A DNA stretch of 5,502 nucleotides, taken from NCBI GenBank assembly GCA_029960905.1, contig JASBVU010000144.1, forward strand, positions 1-5,502, in the 5' to 3' direction. Position 1 is the stretch's first letter. Every line of letters starts with the position of its first letter. The position numbers were made by a program, and so were the translations under genes. A model generated the notes under the pieces. The model did no database searches. It had not been told where the DNA came from and saw nothing but the letters and a program-made list of their open reading frames with translations. The stretch is from Thermoanaerobacterium sp. GTDB lineage: Bacteria; Bacillota; Thermoanaerobacteria; Thermoanaerobacterales; Thermoanaerobacteraceae. Positions 1-5,445 of the stretch are shown piece by piece.

Positions 1-531
1 ATGGCTACATCTTATGACTTAAAAAACTGGGAAGGACATAGAATAGTTCTTGATGAACCAAACAAAGATGCAGCGCTTTTGCCGGAAAAGATAAATGGTA
101 AATATGTCTTGTTTCATAGGCGAGAACCAAATATTTGGATAGCATATTCAGATGATTTGATAAACTGGACTAATCATAAGATAATAATGATGCCTATTGA
201 AGATACATGGGAATCTAAGAAGATTGGCATAGCTGGGCCTCCTATAAAAAGAGAGGATGGATGGCTTCTTATCTACCATGGAGTTGACAAAAATAATGTG
301 TACAGGTTAGGTGCAGCACTTTTAGATTTAAAAGATCCTTCGAAAGTGGTAGCAAGGCAGAAAGAGCCTATTTTGGAGCCTGAGCTTGAATGGGAAAGAG
401 AAGGTCTTGTACCAAATGTAGTTTTTAGCTGTGGTGCAGTTGAAGCAAATGGAATGTACTACGTTTATTACGGTGGTGCAGATACACATGTAGGTGTCGC
501 AGTAGTTGAAAAAAATAAAATATCATTTTAA
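1..531 (+). CDS. GH130 beta-mannoside phosphorylase, 5'-partial (C-terminal ~176 residues)
   Basis: This is the C-terminal part of a cytoplasmic GH130 glycoside phosphorylase, an enzyme that splits a beta-mannoside with phosphate to give alpha-mannose 1-phosphate. It aligns without gaps to the complete GH130 protein downstream, with about 114 of 176 residues identical by hand count. Shared blocks include NKDAALLPEK, FHRR, AGPPI, LIYH, YRLGAALLD, ARQKEPILEPELEWE, NVVFSCG and YYGGADT. The ATG at base 1 aligns with an internal Leu near residue 121-124 of the neighbour, so it is an internal Met and about 123 N-terminal residues lie outside the window. Those would include the GCEDPR block expected to hold the catalytic Asp. 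The stop codon overlaps the ribosome binding site of the next gene, so the two are one operon. Tandem GH130 pairs in Thermoanaerobacter are known as beta-1,2-oligomannan and beta-1,2-mannobiose phosphorylases. Which of these this copy is cannot be told from the sequence. Confidence 0.9.
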   Translation: MATSYDLKNWEGHRIVLDEPNKDAALLPEKINGKYVLFHRREPNIWIAYSDDLINWTNHKIIMMPIEDTWESKKIGIAGPPIKREDGWLLIYHGVDKNNVYRLGAALLDLKDPSKVVARQKEPILEPELEWEREGLVPNVVFSCGAVEANGMYYVYYGGADTHVGVAVVEKNKISF

Positions 532-546
532 GGAGTGGATAAATTG
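530..546 (+). promoter_or_regulatory. RBS and TTG start that fix the 5' end of the second GH130 gene
   Basis: The sequence AAGGAG (530-535) is a strong Shine-Dalgarno site overlapping the preceding stop TAA (529-531). A GTG at 535-537 is in frame but shares its first G with the Shine-Dalgarno site, so it cannot be served by it. The TTG at 544-546 lies 8 nt downstream, which is ideal spacing, and gives the N-terminus MIKLKRLSDKPILEP. Confidence 0.75.
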
Positions 547-1437
547 ATAAAGCTAAAAAGGCTAAGCGACAAACCAATTTTAGAACCAGTGACAGAGCAT
601 GAATGGGAGAGAAAAGCTGTATTTAACTGTTCTGCAATATACGACAATGGATTATTTCACATTATCTACAGAGCGACAGATCTAGGACCACACAAAAAAT
701 ACGGCAAATATATATCGAGGTTAGGTTACGCTGTAAGCAAAGACGGAATTAACTTTATGAGGCTTGATAAACCTGTTTTGAGCAATGACGTAGAGCAAGA
801 GCTAAGAGGATGTGAAGACCCAAGGATAGTTAAGATTGATGACACGTACTACATGATGTATACAGGCTTTGGAGATAGGACAGATGATGACTACAGAATA
901 TGCCTTGCAACTTCAAAAAATTTAATAAATTGGGAGAGAAAAGGTGTTATTTTAGATGAGCCAAACAAAGATGCTGCACTTTTTCCAGAAAAGATAAATG
1001 GCAATTATGTAATGTTTCACAGAAGGTATCCGGATATATGGATAGCATACTCCAGCGATTTGAAGACATGGTTTGGCCATAAATCAATAATAAAACCTAT
1101 CAAAGGCACTTGGGAAAGCTCAAGGGTAGGTGTGGCTGGACCGCCTATAAGGACTAAAGATGGATGGTTTCTCATTTACCATGCTGCAGATGACGACAAT
1201 GTCTATAGATTAGGTGCAGCACTTCTCGACATAAATGATCCATCGATAGTTTTAGCGAGGCAAAAGGAACCGATTTTGGAACCTGAGCTTGAATGGGAAA
1301 AGAACGGCTTTATATCAAATGTAGTTTTTAGTTGCGGCAATGCAGTAAGAGGCGACGACATATTTGTATATTACGGTGGTGCAGACACTGTAATAGGTGT
1401 AGCGTATATAAATATGAATGATATAAAATTTGATTAA
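544..1437 (+). CDS. GH130 beta-1,2-mannoside phosphorylase (probable), complete
   Basis: This is a complete 297-residue GH130 phosphorylase, counted from the TTG start. It probably phosphorolyses beta-1,2-mannobiose or longer beta-1,2-manno-oligosaccharides in the cytoplasm to mannose 1-phosphate. The fold is a five-bladed beta-propeller. Visible motifs in order are: PILEP near residue 12; NCSAIYDNG near 28; RATD near 43; SRLGYAVSKDG near 58; GCEDPRI near 89, where Asp92 is the expected catalytic general acid; NKDAALFPEK 141-150; FHRR 158-161; GTWESSRVGVAGPPI near 188; LIYH ending at His213; YRLGAALLD from 221; PILEPELEWE near 243; VVFSCG near 260; YYGGADT 276-282. The FHRR and LIYH basic residues fall where GH130 enzymes bind phosphate. 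There is no signal peptide or membrane segment. Length is normal for the short GH130 phosphorylases. It follows its paralogue with no intergenic gap and ends 2 nt before a terminator hairpin. The beta-1,2 specificity rests on resemblance to the Thermoanaerobacter pair; a beta-1,4 activity is not excluded. Confidence 0.88.
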   Translation: MIKLKRLSDKPILEPVTEHEWERKAVFNCSAIYDNGLFHIIYRATDLGPHKKYGKYISRLGYAVSKDGINFMRLDKPVLSNDVEQELRGCEDPRIVKIDDTYYMMYTGFGDRTDDDYRICLATSKNLINWERKGVILDEPNKDAALFPEKINGNYVMFHRRYPDIWIAYSSDLKTWFGHKSIIKPIKGTWESSRVGVAGPPIRTKDGWFLIYHAADDDNVYRLGAALLDINDPSIVLARQKEPILEPELEWEKNGFISNVVFSCGNAVRGDDIFVYYGGADTVIGVAYINMNDIKFD

Positions 1438-1439
1438 TC

Positions 1440-1484
1440 AGAACCCCTCACATCAAGAGAGTATATGTGATGTGAGGGGTTTTC
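1440..1484 (+). terminator. Rho-independent terminator closing the GH130 operon
   Basis: A perfect 13-bp stem forms between AACCCCTCACATC (1442-1454) and GATGTGAGGGGTT (1469-1481), with a loop of about 12-14 nt. An 11-bp core (1444-1454 with 1469-1479) includes a CCCC/GGGG clamp, followed by a short T run (1480-1483). It starts just after the GH130 stop codon and before the next promoter, so it separates the two transcription units. The T tract is short, so some read-through is possible. Confidence 0.88.
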
Positions 1485-1534
1485 ATAATTAATTGCAATA
1501 ATTAATGTAATTAAGAAAATACAGAATTATTTTG

Positions 1535-1558
1535 AATATATCAAACGGTTGACATATT
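1535..1558 (+). promoter_or_regulatory. Candidate LacI-family operator overlapping the -35 box
   Basis: A 24-bp imperfect palindrome is centred on the CG at 1546-1547, and 10 of its 12 base pairs match by hand count. The core is TCAAACGGTTGA (1541-1552) with AT-rich arms on both sides. A CG-centred palindrome of this form is the hallmark of LacI/GalR-family operators. It covers the -35 hexamer (1549-1554), so a bound repressor would block RNA polymerase, fitting sugar-induced expression of the downstream operon. The consensus cre site for CcpA is not matched: the TG and CA flanks are missing. A dedicated local regulator is therefore more likely, but no regulator gene is in the window. Confidence 0.6.
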
Positions 1559-1577
1559 TATAAATGCGTGATATAAT
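1549..1577 (+). promoter_or_regulatory. Strong sigma-A promoter of the ABC transporter/GH32 operon
   Basis: A perfect -35 box TTGACA (1549-1554) and a perfect -10 box TATAAT (1572-1577) are separated by exactly 17 bp. Transcription should start near 1584, leaving an AT-rich leader of about 50 nt before the ATG at 1637. Both boxes match the consensus, so the unregulated promoter should be very strong, which fits the need for the overlapping operator. Confidence 0.9.
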
Positions 1578-1621
1578 AAAACCATAATAAAAAGCTTTAC
1601 AAAAAACTTTAAAATAATTAT

Positions 1622-1630
1622 GGAGAGGAG
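1622..1630 (+). promoter_or_regulatory. RBS of the binding-protein gene
   Basis: The sequence GGAGAGGAG lies 6 nt before the ATG at 1637. It is a strong Shine-Dalgarno site, showing that translation initiation of the broken binding-protein gene is intact. Confidence 0.85.
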
Positions 1631-1636
1631 ATCATC

Positions 1637-2284
1637 ATGAAGAGAAGAAAATTATTATCAATTGTTGTATCGTCAGCTTTGATACTTTCACTTGTTGCAG
1701 GTTGTGGTACGACGAACAACAACACATCAGCTAAAAGTAATACATCATCATCTAAGAGCTCTGAAACCGTTAAAATTACATTTTTAAATTCTAAAGCCGA
1801 AATGGAATCACAATTAGAAAACGTAGCAAAACAATTTACAAGAGAAAATCCTAATATTACTGTTGATGTAATTCCAACATCTGAAGCTCAATCTCCTTTT
1901 GAAAAAATCACTTCCATGTACGCTGCTGGTAATGCTCCTACTTTAGCTATGCTTGATCCGGGTGATGTTGCGAAATTTAAAGACAAGTTTTTAGACTTAA
2001 GCAATGAAAAGTGGGTATCAGATGCAGTATCCGGTGCGCTGAATGTTGCAACTGTTGACGGTAAAGTTATAGCTTTTCCTTTTGCAATAGAAGGATATGG
2101 CTTTATATACAACAAAGTAGTTTTAGATAAGGCCTTTGACGGAAGTTTTGATCCGAAATCAATAAAAACAAGAAATGACTTAGAAAATGCTTTCAAGAAA
2201 GAATGGAATGTTCTATCCGTTATTCAGAATTATTCGATGTTATGGAGGATTTATTATGGATCTAGAAAAAAATTTTTTGAGTAA
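1637..2284 (+). pseudogene. Truncated sugar ABC transporter substrate-binding lipoprotein
   Basis: The N-terminal half of a family 1 extracellular solute-binding protein (MalE/MsmE type) is clear. It has a basic start MKRRK, a hydrophobic stretch (residues 6-21), a lipobox LVAGC with lipidated Cys23, and a Ser/Thr/Asn-rich linker (24-43). It then has the first lobe with VKITFLNSK (45-53), MYAAGNAPTLAMLDPGD (94-110), and the crossing segment GKVIAFPFAIEGYGFIYNK (142-160). Family-like sequence ends around residue 188 (near 2200). The last ~27 residues (EWNVLSVIQ onward) look like read-through of non-coding or out-of-frame DNA and overlap the permease start by 29 nt. Normal members have about 400-450 residues, so some 200-250 residues, including most of the second lobe, are missing. 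The product could still be exported and lipidated but should not bind sugar. An internal deletion is the simplest explanation. An assembly error is the alternative, because no single frameshift would restore the missing region. Confidence 0.85.
2244..2248 (+). promoter_or_regulatory. RBS that fixes the start of the first permease
   Basis: GGAGG lies 7 nt upstream of the ATG at 2256 and defines the permease start. An in-frame ATG at 2187 lies inside the binding-protein fragment, has no ribosome binding site, and would add 23 residues unlike the family. The site survived whatever event truncated the upstream gene. Confidence 0.85.
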
Positions 2285-3140
2285 ACTAAAGACGTATTTA
2301 ATATTTGCAGGACCTGTAACTATTGCTTTTTTTACTGTAATAATATTGCCTTTTATATACGGAATATACCTTACTTTTACTGACTGGAACGGTATATCTG
2401 CTACACACACATTTATTGGATTCAATAACTATTTACAAATGTTTAAAGACAAAGTATTTTGGACATCTTTTTTGCTTACTTTAAAGTATGTGTTTTTTTC
2501 TGTAATATTTATTAATGCTATTGCTTGCTTTTTAGCGTATTTGCTGACTAGTGGCATAAAAGGACAAAACTTTTTTAGAGCAGGATTTTTTACTCCAAAC
2601 TTGGTTGGAGGAATACTGCTTGGCTTTATTTGGCAGGTTGTTTTTTCAAATATTCTTGTTTACATTGGACAACGCTTTAATTTGCCTATATTTAGTGCAT
2701 CTTGGCTTTCTGATCCCAATAAAGCCTTTTGGGCGTTGGTCATTGTAACAGTGTGGCAATACTCTGGATACATGATGGTCATATATATTTCGGGATTTAT
2801 GAATATTCCAAAAGATCTCCTAGAAGCTGCAAGTATTGATGGTGCAAATTCATATTACAGACTTAAAAATATAATTCTTCCATTGATGGTGCCATCATTT
2901 ACGATAAGCGTTTTTCTGACTTTGCAGAGAGGGTTTATGGTTTATGATATAAATTTGTCTTTAACAAATGGCGGTCCGTATAAGAGTACAGAGTTAATTT
3001 CCATGCACGTTTATAATACTGCCTTTTTGAGTCAGCAATACGGTATTGGCCAGGCAGAAGCATTTTTCCTTTTTGCTGTAGTTGCAACTGTCACATTATT
3101 GCAAGTATATTTCAGTAAGAAGATGGAGGTGGAAAGCTGA
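2256..3140 (+). CDS. Sugar ABC transporter permease, MalF/MsmF type (CUT1)
   Basis: This is a 294-residue inner-membrane permease of a carbohydrate ABC importer and pairs with the next gene product to form the channel. Starting from MDLEKNFLSK, hydrophobic segments are seen near residues 14-39, 70-98, 108-134, 158-180, 213-229 and 264-285, consistent with six membrane spans. The LTFTDWNG stretch (39-46) after the first span is typical of MsmF/LacF-like permeases. The EAA loop that docks on the ATPase is intact: EAASIDGANSYYRLKNIILP (190-209), with conserved Glu, two Ala, Gly and the I-LP end. A late NGGPYKSTE segment (238-246) is also typical. Its start overlaps the 3' end of the broken binding-protein ORF, and its stop overlaps the next start codon. 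The reading frame shows no damage. The sugar is not readable from the permease alone; the downstream GH32 suggests sucrose or fructo-oligosaccharides. Confidence 0.95.
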   Translation: MDLEKNFLSKLKTYLIFAGPVTIAFFTVIILPFIYGIYLTFTDWNGISATHTFIGFNNYLQMFKDKVFWTSFLLTLKYVFFSVIFINAIACFLAYLLTSGIKGQNFFRAGFFTPNLVGGILLGFIWQVVFSNILVYIGQRFNLPIFSASWLSDPNKAFWALVIVTVWQYSGYMMVIYISGFMNIPKDLLEAASIDGANSYYRLKNIILPLMVPSFTISVFLTLQRGFMVYDINLSLTNGGPYKSTELISMHVYNTAFLSQQYGIGQAEAFFLFAVVATVTLLQVYFSKKMEVES

Positions 3141-3142
3141 TG
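3125..3142 (+). promoter_or_regulatory. RBS and TGATG stop/start overlap coupling the two permeases
   Basis: GGAGGTGG (3125-3132) lies 7 nt before the ATG at 3140. The TGA stop of the first permease (3138-3140) shares its A with this ATG. Such a 1-nt overlap usually gives translational coupling and equal amounts of both permease subunits. Confidence 0.85.
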
Positions 3143-3967
3143 AAAAGAAAAGAATATATATTAAATGGCATAAAACTGATATTTTTAAGCATAGTATTTG
3201 TACTATATATATTTCCATTTTTTATTGTATTAATTAATTCATTTAAAGAAAGAAAAGACATACTGACAAATCCTATTATGATTCCAGATAAGCTAAATTT
3301 AAGCAACTATATTGATGCATATACAAAGATGGATTATCTACATGCATTCGCAAATTCACTAATCATTACAGTGTTTAGTGTCGTGCTGATAACATTGTTT
3401 TCATCTATGACTGCATATATTTTTGTAAGGAGAAAGTGGAAGTTCAATCAATTTATGTTTTTCTTTATGGTTGCATCTATGATCATTCCATTTCAAGGCA
3501 TAATGATACCGCTTGTAAAAATATACGGTTCAATAGGGATGATGAATAATAAATGGTCTTTAATCTATATGTATGTTGGTTTTGGTGCATCATTAGCTGT
3601 TTTCATGTACCACGGCTTTATAAAGAGCATACCTGTAGAGCTAGAAGAAGCAGCGACGATTGATGGATGCAGCCAGCTTCAGACGTTTTTTAAAATTGTC
3701 TTCCCACTTCTAAAACCGACGACAGTAACTATTGCCATATTGGATATTTTATGGATTTGGAACGATTTTTTACTACCGTATTTAGTTTTGATATCGCCTG
3801 ACCAGAGAACATTGCCACTGTCTGTTTTCTATTTCTATGGGACATATACAATTGAATATGGTCCTGCAATGGCAGCATTAATGATTGCGACTATTCCGGT
3901 AATAATTGTCTATCTGATAATGCAAAAACAGATTATAAAAGGTGTTTTACAAGGCTCAATAAAATAG
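3140..3967 (+). CDS. Sugar ABC transporter permease, MalG/MsmG type (CUT1)
   Basis: This is a 275-residue inner-membrane permease, the MalG-like partner of the preceding subunit. It has a short cytoplasmic N-terminus (MKRKEY) and hydrophobic segments near residues 11-34, 70-96, 104-126, 139-160, 196-218 and 241-262. The INSFKERKDI segment after the first span and the LNLSNYIDAY segment (52-61) are family hallmarks. The EAA loop is EEAATIDGCSQLQTFFKIVF (169-188), followed by PLLKP, with the conserved Gly at 176. The C-terminus QKQIIKGVLQGSIK is the standard ending of MalG-like CUT1 permeases. Length is normal and there is no sign of decay, although the cognate binding protein is broken. No ATP-binding subunit follows, so a shared MsmK-type ATPase from elsewhere in the genome is inferred. 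The gene is followed after 14 nt by the GH32 gene. Confidence 0.95.
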   Translation: MKRKEYILNGIKLIFLSIVFVLYIFPFFIVLINSFKERKDILTNPIMIPDKLNLSNYIDAYTKMDYLHAFANSLIITVFSVVLITLFSSMTAYIFVRRKWKFNQFMFFFMVASMIIPFQGIMIPLVKIYGSIGMMNNKWSLIYMYVGFGASLAVFMYHGFIKSIPVELEEAATIDGCSQLQTFFKIVFPLLKPTTVTIAILDILWIWNDFLLPYLVLISPDQRTLPLSVFYFYGTYTIEYGPAMAALMIATIPVIIVYLIMQKQIIKGVLQGSIK

Positions 3968-3984
3968 AGAGGATGAATTTAATG
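3967..3984 (+). promoter_or_regulatory. RBS that fixes the GH32 start at 3982
   Basis: GAGAGG (3967-3972) overlaps the last base of the permease stop codon. An in-frame ATG at 3973 touches this site with no spacer, so it is an unlikely start. The ATG at 3982 has a 9-nt spacer and gives MNKIIDANEF. Confidence 0.7.
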
Positions 3985-5445
3985 AACAAAATTATTGATG
4001 CAAATGAATTTATAAGACGCAATAAAGAAAAATTAAATCAAAGATACAGATTAAAGTACCATTTAATGGGTGAATATGGGTGGATAAATGATCCAAATGG
4101 ATTTATTCAGTTTAAAGACAATTACCATTTATTTTATCAACATTACCCATATGATGCTGTTTGGGGACCAGTGCATTGGGGGCATGCTGTAAGCAAAGAT
4201 TTGGTTAAATGGACTTATTTACCTGTAGCTTTAGCACCGGATAGAGACTATGACCGAGATGGGTGCTTTTCTGGAAGTGCTATTGAAAAAGACGGGAAAT
4301 TATACCTTTTTTATACAGGCAATATATACACTGAAAAAGACAAAAATAATAATTATAAACAGGTTCAGAATATGGCTATATCAGAAGATGGAGTTGTTTT
4401 TGAAAAGTATGGAAAAAATCCGATAATAGATGTGGCACAGATTCCAGATGATGCAAGCAAGAAAGACTTTAGAGATCCAAAAGTTTTTTTCATTGATGAT
4501 ATATATTATCTTATTATAGGCTCAAACGACACCAATGGACATGGTCAGGTTCTCATGTATAAATCTCATGATTTAGAGAAATGGGAGTTTGTAAATACTT
4601 TAATTAAGGGCACTGAAGAAACAGGTACCGGTTGGGAATGCCCTGATATAGTCAGATTTGATGATAAAGATATTTTATTTGTATCAGCACAGCACATGAG
4701 ACATAATGGTAGTTATTTTAAAAATATTCATGCTTCTATCTATTTTATTGGTGAGCTAAATGCAGATGAAGGAAAATTCGCATATACAGATTACTACTTG
4801 GTAGATTATGGATTCGACTTTTATGCACCACAGACGACTGTGGATAAGCATGGTAGAGTTATAATGGTGGCTTGGATGAACATGTGGGATACCGATATGG
4901 TTACTAATAGTCTAGGGCATAATTGGGCTGGAGCTATGTCGCTTCCTAGAGAAGTTGTAAAAATAGGTGAGAAGATATACTTTAAGCCAATATCAGAGAT
5001 TGCTAAGTATAGGAAAAATGAATACAGCTTGCAAGGCATAGAATTAAATGGTGAAGTTAATCTTGAAACGAATGGAATATGTTATGAGATTGATGTTGAA
5101 TTTGAACCACAAAATGCATATGAATTTGGAGTTAAGGTATTTAAGGGAAAGAGCGAAGAGACTGTTTTGTCGTATAATTGTCGTGAAAGATTATTTTCAT
5201 TTAACCGAGACAGATCTGGCATTGGACCTAAAGGAGAGAGAAGGGCAGAAGTTGAATTAATAGATGGTAGATTAAGGCTTAATATTTTTGTGGATGTATC
5301 GTCTGTTGAAGTTTTTATAAATGGTGGAGAAAAAGTAATGACTGGAAGAGTTTACCCAGACAGCCAATCTGTAAATATTTCATTGTTTTCTAATGGATTA
5401 TGCAAAGTTGTAAATTTTAAGAAGTGGGATATTGGTTTGGAATAG
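3982..5445 (+). CDS. GH32 beta-fructosidase (sucrose/fructo-oligosaccharide hydrolase), cytoplasmic
   Basis: This is a 487-residue glycoside hydrolase family 32 enzyme that retains configuration and releases fructose from sucrose or short fructans. The three signature motifs are present: WINDPNG (34-40) with nucleophile Asp37, FRDPK (163-167) with transition-state stabiliser Asp165, and WECPD (218-222) with acid/base Glu219. Supporting motifs are HWGHAVSKDLVKW (65-77), FSGSAI (96-101), YTGN (111-114) and DFYAPQT (279-285). The five-bladed propeller domain runs to about residue 335. A C-terminal beta-sandwich follows, with the characteristic VDVSSVEVFINGG (437-449). Length is typical of bacterial invertases. 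There is no signal peptide, so it acts on imported sugar. Because it sits behind an ABC importer rather than a PTS, unphosphorylated substrate is inferred, making beta-fructosidase more likely than sucrose-6-phosphate hydrolase. Motifs alone do not separate these two. It is the last gene of the operon visible here. Confidence 0.95.
   Translation: MNKIIDANEFIRRNKEKLNQRYRLKYHLMGEYGWINDPNGFIQFKDNYHLFYQHYPYDAVWGPVHWGHAVSKDLVKWTYLPVALAPDRDYDRDGCFSGSAIEKDGKLYLFYTGNIYTEKDKNNNYKQVQNMAISEDGVVFEKYGKNPIIDVAQIPDDASKKDFRDPKVFFIDDIYYLIIGSNDTNGHGQVLMYKSHDLEKWEFVNTLIKGTEETGTGWECPDIVRFDDKDILFVSAQHMRHNGSYFKNIHASIYFIGELNADEGKFAYTDYYLVDYGFDFYAPQTTVDKHGRVIMVAWMNMWDTDMVTNSLGHNWAGAMSLPREVVKIGEKIYFKPISEIAKYRKNEYSLQGIELNGEVNLETNGICYEIDVEFEPQNAYEFGVKVFKGKSEETVLSYNCRERLFSFNRDRSGIGPKGERRAEVELIDGRLRLNIFVDVSSVEVFINGGEKVMTGRVYPDSQSVNISLFSNGLCKVVNFKKWDIGLE

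Noticed and set aside
1485..1520. AT-rich inverted repeats of ATTAAT/AATTAA just after the terminator
   Set aside because: They consist of short self-palindromic AT words expected by chance at this base composition and form no stable hairpin.
1539..1554. CcpA cre site at the promoter
   Set aside because: Aligned on the central CG, the required TG and CA flanks are both missing (four mismatches), so a dedicated LacI-family operator fits better.
1591..1615. Riboswitch or leader structure in the 5' UTR
   Set aside because: The leader is only about 50 nt, A-rich, with an 8-bp AAAGCTTT palindrome and no recognisable aptamer or anti-terminator.
1888..2196. Open frame on the minus strand within the binding-protein gene
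   Set aside because: It lies entirely antisense to a recognisable coding sequence, resembles no known family and has no clear ribosome binding site.
2187..2255. Extended N-terminus of the first permease from the ATG at 2187
   Set aside because: There is no ribosome binding site, it overlaps the binding-protein fragment in another frame, and GGAGG before the ATG at 2256 gives the normal family N-terminus. An in-frame TAG at 2181 also rules out a fusion in this frame.
3112..3306. Minus-strand open frame across the permease junction
   Set aside because: It is antisense to the coupled permease start and its hydrophobic content mirrors the membrane segments on the + strand.
4821..5039. Open frame on the minus strand within the GH32 gene
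   Set aside because: It is a shadow of conserved GH32 sequence in the opposite strand, with no independent support.
5048..5260. Second + strand open frame within the GH32 C-terminal domain
   Set aside because: The GH32 frame is continuous here and carries the expected beta-sandwich; the alternative frame has no family resemblance.
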